From assembly GCA_963667815.1 (NCBI GenBank), contig OY764021.1: a stretch of DNA of 64,000 nt; one strand, given 5' to 3'. Below the pieces are notes generated by a model that saw nothing but the letters and a program-made list of their open reading frames with translations, made no database searches and had not been told where the DNA came from. Origin of the DNA: Saccharicrinis sp963667815 (lineage in GTDB: Bacteria > Bacteroidota > Bacteroidia > Bacteroidales > Marinilabiliaceae). A program made the position numbers and the translations under genes. Shown one piece after another: positions 35,363-44,717 of the stretch; within the stretch, counting starts at the first letter, position 1; the number at the start of each line of letters is the position of its first letter.

Positions 35363-36253
35363 ATGAAAGGAATTATTCTGGCAGGAGGAAGTGGAACCCG
35401 TCTACACCCTATAACGCTTGCCACCTCAAAACAACTACTACCGATTTTTGACAAGCCAATGATATATTATCCCTTATCAGTACTAATGCTGGCAGGTATC
35501 AAAGAAGTTCTAATTATCACAACACCTGAAGATCAAAGGGGCTTTATTAGGCTTTTAGGAGATGGTTCTCAGTGGGGGATTTCATTAAGTTATGTAGTTC
35601 AACCTTCACCAGATGGGTTAGCTCAGGCATTTATACTTGGTGAGGAATTTATTGGAAACGACGATGTATGCCTGGTTTTAGGAGATAATATATTTTACGG
35701 ACATGGCTTTACTAATTTGCTTTCAGATGCTGTAAATATCGTAAATAAAGAAAATAGCGCTGCCGTATTTGGTTACTGGGTTAATGATCCTGAAAGGTAT
35801 GGAGTATGCACCTTTGATGATAACGAAAATGTTACCTCCATCGAAGAAAAACCAAAATCTCCTAAATCCAATTATGCCGTTGTTGGCCTGTACTTCTACC
35901 CTAACGACGTAATAAAAGTTGCCAAACAAATTAAACCCAGTGAAAGAGGTGAACTCGAAATTACTTCTGTTAACCAACATTATTTAAGTGAAAAACGATT
36001 AAAAGTTGAATTGATGGGAAGAGGTTTTGCATGGCTGGATACTGGTACTCATGAATCTCTTTTAGAAGCAAGTCATTTCGTCGAAACTCTTGAAAAAAGG
36101 ATTGGACTTAAGGTGTCATGCCCCGAAGAGATAGCCTACTCAAAGGGTTGGATAAACAAAGAACAATTAATTGAGTTAGGACAGCAATTGAGTAAGAATC
36201 AATATGGTCAGTACTTATTACAAATTGCAAAAAGAAGCAAAGAAAAGAGTTAA
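35363..36253 (+). CDS. rfbA: Glucose-1-phosphate thymidylyltransferase
   Basis: Makes dTDP-glucose from dTTP and glucose-1-phosphate. 296 residues with GGSGTRLHPIT (nucleotide loop), SKQLLPIFDKPMIYYPL, VLGDNIFYGHG (metal Asp) and EEKPKSPKSNYAVVGLYFY, all complete for RmlA. First gene of rfbACDB for dTDP-L-rhamnose, which the locus at 1-29 kb may use. Confidence 0.97.
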   Translation: MKGIILAGGSGTRLHPITLATSKQLLPIFDKPMIYYPLSVLMLAGIKEVLIITTPEDQRGFIRLLGDGSQWGISLSYVVQPSPDGLAQAFILGEEFIGNDDVCLVLGDNIFYGHGFTNLLSDAVNIVNKENSAAVFGYWVNDPERYGVCTFDDNENVTSIEEKPKSPKSNYAVVGLYFYPNDVIKVAKQIKPSERGELEITSVNQHYLSEKRLKVELMGRGFAWLDTGTHESLLEASHFVETLEKRIGLKVSCPEEIAYSKGWINKEQLIELGQQLSKNQYGQYLLQIAKRSKEKS

Positions 36254-36289
36254 CACTTACTTAACATATAATAACAAAATAAATCATTA

Positions 36290-36877
36290 ATGAATTTCAT
36301 CAAAACAGAGATAGAAGGCCTAACAATCATAGAACCAAGAGTATTTGGAGATAGCCGAGGATATTTTTTTGAATCTTTTAATCAAAAGCAATTTGAAGAA
36401 AACATAGGTCCCATTAACTTCGTTCAGGATAATGAATCCAGAAGTAGTTACGGTGTTCTAAGAGGTCTTCATTTTCAAAAACCTCCATATAATCAAGCTA
36501 AGTTAGTTCGTTGCATCGAAGGAGAAGTACTGGATGTTGCTGTAGATCTTCGCAAAGATTCGCCAACTTATGGCAAGCATGTTTCTGTTGTTCTTTCTGA
36601 TGAAAACAAGAGGCAGTTTTTTGTTCCCAGGGGATTTGCTCATGGCTTTGTGGTATTAAGCAAATCTGCAATATTTTCGTATAAAGTTGACAACTGGTAT
36701 GCTCCTGAACATGATTCAGGAATTGCATGGAATGATCCTCAATTAAATATTGATTGGAAAATACCATTGGAGTCCATTCTTTTATCAGCAAAAGACAAGG
36801 AGTTAAAACCAATGAAAGAAACTGAAATCCCTAATGAGTTCACATTAGAAAACCTAAAAAATAGTTCGAATGACTAA
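36290..36877 (+). CDS. rfbC: dTDP-4-dehydrorhamnose 3,5-epimerase
   Basis: 195-residue cupin-fold epimerase. It has GYFFESFNQKQF, QDNESRSSYGVLRGLHFQKPP with the catalytic His (RGLHFQ) and a DVAVDLRKDSPTYGKHV segment carrying the Asp partner, then VPRGFAHGFVVLS. It converts dTDP-4-keto-6-deoxyglucose to the L-rhamno form. Its end overlaps rfbD by eight bases. Confidence 0.96.
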   Translation: MNFIKTEIEGLTIIEPRVFGDSRGYFFESFNQKQFEENIGPINFVQDNESRSSYGVLRGLHFQKPPYNQAKLVRCIEGEVLDVAVDLRKDSPTYGKHVSVVLSDENKRQFFVPRGFAHGFVVLSKSAIFSYKVDNWYAPEHDSGIAWNDPQLNIDWKIPLESILLSAKDKELKPMKETEIPNEFTLENLKNSSND

Positions 36878-37745
36878 CATATTGATTACTGGGGCAAAAG
36901 GACAGTTAGGATCTGAGCTCTGTAAAATCTCCGTCAATTATCCTGATTGTCATTTTTTATTCACTGATGTTGAAGAACTTGATATTACAGATTTACAGAG
37001 CGTATTAGATTACACGAAAAAAAACGCCGTAGACATTATCATAAATTGTGCTGCATATACGGCTGTTGATAAAGCTGAGGAAGACGAAGAAAAAGCAAGA
37101 TTAATAAATGCTGTTTCTGTTAAAAATCTGGTAACAGCGTGCGAAGATAATAACATCAAATTAATTCATGTTTCTACCGATTACGTGTTTAATGGTGAGG
37201 CTTATTATCCCTTAAAAGAATCAGATTCTGTTAGTCCATTAGGTGTATACGGGAATACCAAACTTGAGGGTGAACAATATATCAAAAATTCAAATATTGA
37301 AGGCATAGTTATACGTACCTCATGGCTCTATTCATCTTTCGGAAATAATTTCGTAAAGACAATGATGAGATTAGGTACTGAAAGAGATTCATTGGTTGTT
37401 ATTTTTGATCAAATTGGCACTCCTACATATGCAGCAGATTTGGCTTTTACTATTATGAGTATTATTAGCAAGAGAGAAAAACTGGATAGCAAAGGAAAAA
37501 TATATCATTACAGCAATGAAGGTGTAGCTTCGTGGTACGATTTTGCTTTAGCAATTTTTGAATTAGCAGGAATTAATTGTAATGTAAATCCTATTGAATC
37601 ATCTGAATACCCTACTCCAGCTAAAAGACCCTTTTACTCTGTACTAAATAAAGGTAAAATTAAAAGTGATTTTAATATTTCGATACCTCATTGGCGTGTC
37701 TCTTTAAAAAGATGTCTATCAGAAATAGCAAAATCTAACAATTAA
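36870..37745 (+). CDS. rfbD: dTDP-4-dehydrorhamnose reductase
   Basis: 291-residue SDR enzyme giving dTDP-L-rhamnose. GAKGQLGSEL near the N terminus binds NADPH, NCAAYTAVDKAE and HVSTDYVFNGE are family hallmarks, and the Tyr-x3-Lys pair is in YGNTKLEGE. Translationally coupled to rfbC by overlap. Confidence 0.96.
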   Translation: MTNILITGAKGQLGSELCKISVNYPDCHFLFTDVEELDITDLQSVLDYTKKNAVDIIINCAAYTAVDKAEEDEEKARLINAVSVKNLVTACEDNNIKLIHVSTDYVFNGEAYYPLKESDSVSPLGVYGNTKLEGEQYIKNSNIEGIVIRTSWLYSSFGNNFVKTMMRLGTERDSLVVIFDQIGTPTYAADLAFTIMSIISKREKLDSKGKIYHYSNEGVASWYDFALAIFELAGINCNVNPIESSEYPTPAKRPFYSVLNKGKIKSDFNISIPHWRVSLKRCLSEIAKSNN

Positions 37746-37785
37746 TAAAAACCTTCAAGAAAAAAAACATTCACAACTATAAAAA

Positions 37786-38844
37786 ATGAACTTCAAGAAA
37801 AATATATTAATAACAGGCGGAGCTGGATTTATAGGCTCACATTTAGTACGTTTATTTATAAATAAATATCCTGAATACAATATCATCAACCTTGATGTAT
37901 TAACCTATGCCGGAAACCTGGAAAATCTTAAGGATATTGAAGACAAGGAGAATTACACTTTTGTAAAAGCTGACATCTGCGACTTTGATAAGATCCAGCA
38001 GATATTCACAGATTACAATATTGATGGAGTAATACACCTGGCTGCAGAATCGCATGTTGACCGTTCTATTAAAGATCCATTTTCGTTTGCTCAGACAAAT
38101 GTAATGGGAACTTTATCCTTATTGCAGGCTGCTAAACATTATTGGGATGGTAACTTCGAAGGAAAACTTTTTTATCATGTTTCTACTGATGAAGTTTATG
38201 GTTCATTAGGCGAAGAAGGCTTCTTTACCGAAGACACTAAATATGATCCACACTCACCATATTCGGCATCAAAAGCATCTTCTGACCATTTTGTGAGAGC
38301 TTTTCATGACACCTTTGGATTACCTACTGTTATTTCGAACTGTTCAAACAACTATGGATCCTATCAATTCCCTGAGAAGTTAATTCCTCTTTTCATTAAC
38401 AATATTGTAAACAACAAACCTCTGCCCGTTTATGGAAAAGGAGAAAATATTCGCGACTGGTTATTTGTTGAAGATCATGCCAGAGCTATTGATGTTATCT
38501 TCCATACTGGCAAATTAGGCGACACATATAATATTGGTGGTTTTAACGAATGGAAAAATATTGATTTAATTAAGGTAATGATTAAAACTGTGGATAAACT
38601 TTTAGGAAGAGAAGAAGGTTCCTCGGAAAAATTAATAACCTATGTTACCGATCGTGCAGGTCATGATTTAAGATATGCCATTGACTCAACCAAACTGAAA
38701 AATGAATTAGGATGGGAACCATCATTACAATTTGAAGAAGGCATTGAGAAAACTGTAAAATGGTATCTTGAAAATGAAGAATGGCTTAAAAATGTTACTT
38801 CAGGCGATTACCAAAAATACTACGAAGATCAGTATACAAGATAA
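37786..38844 (+). CDS. rfbB: dTDP-glucose 4,6-dehydratase
   Basis: 352-residue SDR enzyme with GGAGFIGSHLV, HLAAESHVDRSI, the STDEVYG catalytic segment and YSASKASSDH (Tyr-x3-Lys), followed by NCSNNYGSYQFPEKLIPL and GENIRDWLFVEDHARA. It makes dTDP-4-keto-6-deoxyglucose. Although second in the pathway it is last in the operon. A GC-rich palindrome follows its stop at once. Confidence 0.97.
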   Translation: MNFKKNILITGGAGFIGSHLVRLFINKYPEYNIINLDVLTYAGNLENLKDIEDKENYTFVKADICDFDKIQQIFTDYNIDGVIHLAAESHVDRSIKDPFSFAQTNVMGTLSLLQAAKHYWDGNFEGKLFYHVSTDEVYGSLGEEGFFTEDTKYDPHSPYSASKASSDHFVRAFHDTFGLPTVISNCSNNYGSYQFPEKLIPLFINNIVNNKPLPVYGKGENIRDWLFVEDHARAIDVIFHTGKLGDTYNIGGFNEWKNIDLIKVMIKTVDKLLGREEGSSEKLITYVTDRAGHDLRYAIDSTKLKNELGWEPSLQFEEGIEKTVKWYLENEEWLKNVTSGDYQKYYEDQYTR

Positions 38845-38846
38845 AG

Positions 38847-38876
38847 GCCCCTCTACCTCCCCCTATGGGGAGGATT
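38847..38876 (+). repeat. Palindromic GC-rich repeat, copy 3 (solo, downstream of rfbB)
   Basis: GCCCCTCTACCT leading into a perfect 7-base hairpin CCTCCCC-CTAT-GGGGAGG, then ATTG. It starts two bases after the rfbB stop. It is the same repeat type as the two ends of the ileS insert. It could also act as a 3' stabilising or weak terminator hairpin, since only a short T run (TTGTTT) follows. Confidence 0.7.
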
Positions 38877-39070
38877 GTTTAACAGGATCTACTGACATGT
38901 ATCCACATAAGGAAAAATGACTCTTCAGAAAACATTCTCCTACTTTTTTTTTTAGGTATGGTTGCAGAAATAAGGCACGAATATCTCACGGAGTAATTTA
39001 TCTTTTCTTAATAGGAATTATAAAATTATAATGCTACTACAGCAGCTTTTGTAAATAAGGTTTTGACACT

Positions 39071-39676
39071 ATGATTGAAGGTGAAGAGGACACAAAAGAA
39101 ATAGTGAAGCTTCATCGTGGTAAGATGCAATCTTACCTAGAAGATTTAGCAGCATCACTAATAGTGAACGCAAACCGATCAGCCACCATAAGTTTATGCT
39201 TCAAAACAGTAAAAACATCCATAGAAAGCAAGCAGGTTATCATGTCAAAGATTGACGAGCAAATAGTGACAAGCACCTAAAAATTTGCAAATTAGATCTA
39301 TATATAAAGCTTTTAGCAAACATTCCCTGAGTAAAAAAAAAGAGGCTGCATATATTTTGGCAGAAATAGGTAACAATATGGAACAATTTCCCAACAAGCT
39401 ACAATTAGCCTCATAGGCAAGAATGTTGCCAGGTAGTAACGAATCAGCAGGTAAAAAAACACATATTTAAGAAGTTAGTATGATAGTCTTGTTGGCATAG
39501 GAAAAAAAGAGTATTAGTTGCAATAGGACATAAGATCCTGATAGCCGCCTATTACATCCTAAAAGAATAAGTCGCTTATAAAGAGTTGGGATCAGAGTAT
39601 TCACAAGAAATAAAAAAGAAAAACAAATAAAAATACACATTCAACTTATAAAAGAAATGGGAGTTGAAATAGAGAA
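39071..39676 (+). pseudogene. Decayed IS110-family transposase, C-terminal part
   Basis: Fragments in shifting frames match the C-terminal half of IS110/IS116/IS902-type transposases. The frame at 39071-39280 resembles the helical linker. Then come KKEAAYILAEIGNNMEQFPNKLQLAS, a TAG stop at 39414-39416 where a Trp is expected, ARMLPGSNESAGKK, and after frame disruption GKKRVLVAIGHKILIAAYYILKE, a TAA stop and VAYKELGSEY. The N-terminal DEDD domain is missing. It is dead by several stops and shifts. No terminal repeats could be defined. Confidence 0.75.
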
Positions 39677-39882
39677 AAAAAGTTGCATAAAATTCGATTT
39701 TTACTGAAGGTTGTAATATCCATATCAATATGTGGAAACCTCGTACTTGGAACTGACTTCAATTACTAAGGAAACAGGACAATTGCCTTGAGCATGAATA
39801 TGAAAATTTAACTTCTTGGCGTTTTCAACTTATTTTGGAATAAACTCTATGTTAGAGATCTAGAATAACAAATTTATAAAAC

Positions 39883-40887
39883 ATGAAATTTTATACATTA
39901 CTAAATATAAGTAGGAAAATTAAAAGTCAAACTTTAAAACTAATTGGAATATACCTTTTAAATATTTTAGGCAAACGACATCTCTCCATAAGAATTGATC
40001 CTTCTTTTAATTGTAATTTATTTTGTAGAATGTGTTATTTCAGTTCTCCTTCATACAGAAATGCTAATAAAGGATTAATTCCAGAATCAGAATTTGAAGA
40101 TATTGCACGTGTCTTATTCCCTTATGCCTTTCAGGTTTATGTTGGATGTGGTGCAGAACCTACAACCCACAGAGGTTTTATTAAATTAATAGATCTTGCA
40201 CAAAAGCATAAAGTTCCAAATATTGGAATTGTCACAAATGGTCAATTATTATCAGAAGACCAAATAGAAAAATTAGTAGTTTCCGAAGTTGATGAAATCA
40301 CAATTTCGTGCCATGGCGTTTATAAAGAAAATTACGAATACTTTATGAAGAATTCCAACTATCAGAGATTTATTGATTTACTAGACAATATCAATTCTAT
40401 TAAAACCCAACATAAAATATCTAAACCAGAGGTAAGAATTAACTACACTGTAAACACCAAAAACTTATCTGAATTAAAAGACTTTTTCAAAGTATTTAAA
40501 ATACATAACATATCAACATTGCAAATTCGTCCGGTCTTGAATATTGGAGGCTCATACTCAGATGCAATAACAGATCATCAAATTAATGAATACAACAACA
40601 TAATTGATCAAATTAAAAGTGAATGTTCAATAAATGGAGTTAGGTTACTAGCGAACAGAACTGATATAAAATATAAAAAGAAGAATACTAATAAAAAAGT
40701 TGCAGAAGCTGCTTATTGCTACATTGGACCTAACACAGCAAAAAAGTTAGATTTTGAATGGCAAAATCTCAATTACAAAGATTTTATAAAAAAGATTCAA
40801 TGGAGAAGGAATACACTAAAGCTTATATTTAAAGATAAGGAAACTTCTATAAATAAAGCAGCAGGTAATTATGATGTTTTTGAATAA
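39883..40887 (+). CDS. Radical SAM protein of unknown substrate
   Basis: 334 residues with the 4Fe-4S motif C-x3-C-x2-C at Cys44, Cys48 and Cys51 (FNCNLFCRMCYF), then the radical SAM barrel with YVGCGAEPTTHRGFIKLIDLA and VPNIGIVTNGQLL. The C-terminal part has a single AAYCYIGP where SPASM-type enzymes carry a cysteine cluster, so an auxiliary cluster is doubtful. It stands alone after an IS relic and before a gene on the other strand. Function unknown. Its AT-rich codon use resembles the polysaccharide locus. Confidence 0.85.
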   Translation: MKFYTLLNISRKIKSQTLKLIGIYLLNILGKRHLSIRIDPSFNCNLFCRMCYFSSPSYRNANKGLIPESEFEDIARVLFPYAFQVYVGCGAEPTTHRGFIKLIDLAQKHKVPNIGIVTNGQLLSEDQIEKLVVSEVDEITISCHGVYKENYEYFMKNSNYQRFIDLLDNINSIKTQHKISKPEVRINYTVNTKNLSELKDFFKVFKIHNISTLQIRPVLNIGGSYSDAITDHQINEYNNIIDQIKSECSINGVRLLANRTDIKYKKKNTNKKVAEAAYCYIGPNTAKKLDFEWQNLNYKDFIKKIQWRRNTLKLIFKDKETSINKAAGNYDVFE

Positions 40888-40936
40888 CAACTTAATAAAA
40901 AATTACAACATCATAATCCCTCTCCCTTTTATGTAA

Positions 40937-41992
40937 TTATTTACTTCCTTTAATATTCTTAGCAAAACTCAATAAAACTTCTTCTGTTTCATCCCAACCA
41001 ATACATTCATCTGTTACTGACACTCCATATTTAAGTGTTGATAAATCTATAGGAATTTTTTGTTTACCGAAATTCAGATTACTCTCAATCATTACTCCCA
41101 TAATAGAAGTATTTCCATTTAAGATTTGAGATTCTATATCTTTTAATACTTTAGCTTGATTTTCTGCTTTTTTGCAACTATTAGAATGACTACAATCAAT
41201 CATAATTCGAGCTGGCAAACCTGCTTTTTGCAACCTAGCCTCATATTCTGCAACACTTACTGCATCGTAATTAGGCTTTTTGCCTCCTCTTAATATGATG
41301 TGTGTATTCGCATTTCCTTTTGTTCTTACAACAGCAACATGCCCATCCGGATCAATACTGATAAAGTTATGAGGTGAAGCAACTGACTCAAGAGCATTAA
41401 TAGCAATCTCTAAATTGCCATCTGTACCATTTTTAAATCCTACAACAGAGGACAAACCACTTGCCATTTTTCTATGACTCTGTGATTCTGTAGTACGAGC
41501 ACCGATCGCTGTCCATGAAATTAAATCCTGAATATACTGAGGAGTAACAATATCCAAAGCTTCTCCTGCAACTGGCATTCCTATTTCAGCAATATACGAC
41601 AACAATTCCCGGGCTTGCTTCAAACCTTCTTCTAGCTCAAAACTATTATCTAACAAAGGGTCGTTTATCAAACCTTGCCATCCAACTGTTGTTCGCGGTT
41701 TTTCAAAATAAACACGCATAACTAAATAAAGAGAATCTTTGACTTGTTCAGAAAGTTGCTTTAATTTTTGAGCATATTCTTTTGCCGCTTTAATATCATG
41801 AATAGAACATGGACCTACAACTACCAAAATTCTTTTATCTTCTCCACTTAAGATATTTTTAATAGTAGCCTGACCTTCCTCTATTGTTTTTATTATATTT
41901 TCATTTAAAGGATAAAGATCCTTTAATTCGTTGGGGGTTAAAATTGCTTGCTCTTCGTTAATATTGATGTTCTCAATTCTCTTATCAGTCAT
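40937..41992 (-). CDS. 3-deoxy-7-phosphoheptulonate synthase (DAHP synthase, class I)
   Basis: First step of the shikimate pathway, joining phosphoenolpyruvate and erythrose-4-phosphate. 351 residues with VVVGPCSIHD, MRVYFEKPRTTVGWQGLINDP, GARTTESQSHRKMASGLSSVVGFKNGTDG and IMIDCSHSNSCK, full AroF/AroG/AroH-type motifs. It may provide aromatic precursors, and it lies beside a dialkylresorcinol-type cluster, but the gap and lack of overlap mean a link is only suggested. Confidence 0.95.
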   Translation of the reverse strand: MTDKRIENININEEQAILTPNELKDLYPLNENIIKTIEEGQATIKNILSGEDKRILVVVGPCSIHDIKAAKEYAQKLKQLSEQVKDSLYLVMRVYFEKPRTTVGWQGLINDPLLDNSFELEEGLKQARELLSYIAEIGMPVAGEALDIVTPQYIQDLISWTAIGARTTESQSHRKMASGLSSVVGFKNGTDGNLEIAINALESVASPHNFISIDPDGHVAVVRTKGNANTHIILRGGKKPNYDAVSVAEYEARLQKAGLPARIMIDCSHSNSCKKAENQAKVLKDIESQILNGNTSIMGVMIESNLNFGKQKIPIDLSTLKYGVSVTDECIGWDETEEVLLSFAKNIKGSK

Positions 41993-42138
41993 TTTATTAC
42001 AATGCTTGTTTTGCCAAATTTTTAATTGTTGGGCGAAAATAACTGATATTTCTCATAATTTCTAGCTTTTAATGATTTTTTAAGAAATACATGCTTGAGT
42101 TTAGGTTAAATTCCACTTCATTAGCAATAAGAACACAA

Positions 42139-43194
42139 CTAAACAGCCTTTAAAAGTATTAACCCAAAATTTCTATTTTGATTTTGCCTGACAATTAATA
42201 TTGTCTTTGAATTTACATTGACATTCCTAAGATAAACGTACTCTGGCACTATCTCTTCTTTCACTAACTGAGATGCAACCCACACAGCAAATCCTCCATC
42301 ACTATCATAACTTCCACAAATATGTTTATAGTAACAAATATTTGCATGACTGAATTCTTCATCCATAAAATCCAGATACACCTGCTTGTTTCTTTTATCA
42401 CCATCAATAGCTAACATCAAAGTATCTACGTCCTTCAAATCAACATTTTGATTCTTCATAAAACACTTTACTCTATCTAATAACGATTCATTTGATTTTA
42501 ACGAATAAAATACATCGGCACCAAGAAATTCCAACTCAGCATCTTTATCATCGCTTGAAATTGTCATGAAAGTAGCACCTTCTCCCGGAATTGTTCCTTC
42601 TGTTTCACTCGTTGAAAAATCCAGATTTGTTTCTTCTTTAGATTTCCACCAGTTTAATGAAGCTTTTAAATAATAATTCTCCTCAGAAATTTCATCAACA
42701 GCCCCCATCAATATATTATTCAGCTTGCCTGTTTTTATTTTTATCGATGCATCAAGCAAGGCTGTTTCAAAGGCATTATTATCATGTGTATAAACCATAT
42801 TATACCCATGACATTTATATGCCAAGGCCAAATTTGAACCTACTGCATTATGCGTAGATTGAATAAAACTAGTTGGAGTTAAGAGCATTTCTTTGTTATC
42901 AAGCATTTGATTCAGGAATTTCTCTGAATCTTCAACACACCCCATGCTTGTTGCTGTTATTATAGCATCTGGTTTAAGAATTCCTAAATTTGATAATGAT
43001 TTAAATGCACTCACTGAACTTATCCTGCTAAAACGATTCATTCGCCTTAAAACTTTAACTGGAATATATTTTTTAAATTCTGGAGTAACACACTTCATCC
43101 ATTTTGATACCGGATTAAGCTGTTGGGGTAACAAATTATTTTCAAATGTATCTTGTGCAGAAACTGCTATAATTGATTTTATATAAACACTCAT
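42139..43194 (-). CDS. Ketosynthase-like protein without active-site Cys (chain-length-factor type)
   Basis: 351 residues with thiolase-fold features (TPTSFIQSTHNAVGSNLALAYKC, ILMGAVDEISE, EGTIPGEGATFMTI, KHICGSYDSDGGFAVW) of the beta-ketoacyl synthase N-terminal-like family. The nucleophile position reads YTHDNNA. By eye the Cys is replaced by about His137, so it cannot condense by itself. It probably pairs with the complete ketosynthase encoded 29 bases upstream, like KS-alpha/KS-beta pairs in aryl polyene and flexirubin clusters. Confidence 0.82.
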   Translation of the reverse strand: MSVYIKSIIAVSAQDTFENNLLPQQLNPVSKWMKCVTPEFKKYIPVKVLRRMNRFSRISSVSAFKSLSNLGILKPDAIITATSMGCVEDSEKFLNQMLDNKEMLLTPTSFIQSTHNAVGSNLALAYKCHGYNMVYTHDNNAFETALLDASIKIKTGKLNNILMGAVDEISEENYYLKASLNWWKSKEETNLDFSTSETEGTIPGEGATFMTISSDDKDAELEFLGADVFYSLKSNESLLDRVKCFMKNQNVDLKDVDTLMLAIDGDKRNKQVYLDFMDEEFSHANICYYKHICGSYDSDGGFAVWVASQLVKEEIVPEYVYLRNVNVNSKTILIVRQNQNRNFGLILLKAV

Positions 43195-43223
43195 GCTATT
43201 ACTACAAAAAGTTTTTTCTCAAA

Positions 43224-44426
43224 TTAAAATTGTGACAAAATCACCGTTGTATCATTCCCCCCAAAACCAAATGAATTACTCATTACATGCGAAATTTTTG
43301 TTTTCTTCAACTCCTCATTTGGCTTGGCTAATACTTCTGAAATTGGATTTTTCAGATTTAAGCTCGGGTAAATCATTTGATTATTTATACACAATACACT
43401 AAAGATCGCTTCAATTCCTCCAGCAGCCCCTAACGTATGACCAATAAATGGCTTTAATGATGAAAAAGGCGGATATTGTTCTCCAAACACCCTTTCAATA
43501 GCAACACTCTCTGTAAAATCATTATTAGGAGTACCTGTACCATGAGCATTTATATAATTGATCTCTTCAGGTAATAATCCTGCCATTTCAAGCGCCTCGC
43601 TCATACATAAAAATGGGCCTTCTCCTTTTTCTGATGTCGCGGTTTGATGAAAAGCATCATTTTTATTTGAATATCCAGATACAACAGCATACGTTTTCTT
43701 TTTGTTTTTGTCCACCATTGTCTGACTTTCCAAGACCATAAATCCAGCTCCTTCACCCAACGTTAATCCCTTCCTATCTTCATCAAAAGGTTTACATGGG
43801 TCTTCGCTTAAAATCATTAACGTATTAAAGCCGTTTAATGTGTATTTACACAACGAATCTGCACCTCCAACAATTACCCTATCCAGTTGATTGTTTTTGA
43901 TGAGTTCACTGCCAATCATTATGGCATTTGCACTTGATGAGCAAGCTGTAGTTATTGTGGTAACAAAATCATTTATCCCAAATTGTTCTGCAAGATAGTC
44001 TGCGGTATAACTTTTATTCTGACAAGCAATCCAATATTTAGGGCTATCACCTTCTTCCTTATAATTCTTTTCAGCAACATCCATTCCTCCTACAGTCGTT
44101 CCTAAAACTAACCCGGTTCTTACATTAGTATCATCTGAATAATTAGAGTCTTGCAACGCCTCCTTAACAGCAACACTTGCCAATAAAGTGGTTCTGGGGA
44201 AATGATCCATTTTCTGAATTCCAGCCAATTCATGTAATTCATCATTTGTATATGGTACTTCTGCTACATGAAATTTATCTTTATGAACGGTATCCAGATT
44301 TTGAATTTTTCTTATCCCTGATTTTTCAGCAAGAATTGAATCGAGATTTTCCTTAACATTTTTACCCAAAGCAGATATAATTCCAATACCCGTAATGTGT
44401 ACTTTTTCTTGTTTAGGTAGATTCAT
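43224..44426 (-). CDS. Beta-ketoacyl-ACP synthase (FabF-like)
   Basis: 400 residues with the nucleophile Cys162 in ITTACSSSANA and both catalytic histidines in INAHGTGTPNND and KPFIGHTLGAAGG. VHITGIGIISALG opens the thiolase fold. It should condense malonyl-ACP units in the polyene or fatty chain of a resorcinol/flexirubin-type product. It is transcribed away from darA and partnered by the Cys-less ketosynthase downstream. Confidence 0.92.
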   Translation of the reverse strand: MNLPKQEKVHITGIGIISALGKNVKENLDSILAEKSGIRKIQNLDTVHKDKFHVAEVPYTNDELHELAGIQKMDHFPRTTLLASVAVKEALQDSNYSDDTNVRTGLVLGTTVGGMDVAEKNYKEEGDSPKYWIACQNKSYTADYLAEQFGINDFVTTITTACSSSANAIMIGSELIKNNQLDRVIVGGADSLCKYTLNGFNTLMILSEDPCKPFDEDRKGLTLGEGAGFMVLESQTMVDKNKKKTYAVVSGYSNKNDAFHQTATSEKGEGPFLCMSEALEMAGLLPEEINYINAHGTGTPNNDFTESVAIERVFGEQYPPFSSLKPFIGHTLGAAGGIEAIFSVLCINNQMIYPSLNLKNPISEVLAKPNEELKKTKISHVMSNSFGFGGNDTTVILSQF

Positions 44427-44533
44427 AGGACTTTTTTTTCCTTTTTGTTGTGTAACTAACTCAGCTTCGATTAAATCTTCTTTTTAATTTAATCTATGTG
44501 TGAGTTTCTTTATTAATTAGATTATCCTTATCA

Positions 44534-44541
44534 CAAACATA
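44534..44541 (-). promoter_or_regulatory. Candidate -7 element for the ketosynthase pair
   Basis: TATGTTTG on the minus strand, a full TAnnTTTG match about 108 bases upstream of the ketosynthase start. No TTTG at the expected -33 distance, so support is weak. Confidence 0.3.
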
Positions 44542-44597
44542 ACAAAAAAAGCTTCTATAATTATTTTATAAAGAACAATATTTGAACATATTGAATA

Positions 44598-44628
44598 TTT
44601 GTTAAATTAATATATTAAGGTATTTTTG
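44598..44628 (+). promoter_or_regulatory. Promoter of the darA operon
   Basis: TTTG (44598-44601), a 19-base gap and TATTTTTG (44621-44628), a full match to the Bacteroidetes -33/-7 pattern, 90 bases before the darA start. It lies in the 291-base divergent region. Confidence 0.6.
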
Positions 44629-44717
44629 CACCCAACTTAAACGCCTTTGATTATTACAACGTTGTTGAATTATTTTTCCTTAAGGAAAATTTCAAAACTG
44701 TAGTATATACCAATATT

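Noticed and set aside
39071..39280. A separate 69-residue gene
   Set aside because: Its sequence continues, after frame changes, into clear IS110 transposase C-terminal motifs, so it is a fragment of a pseudogene.
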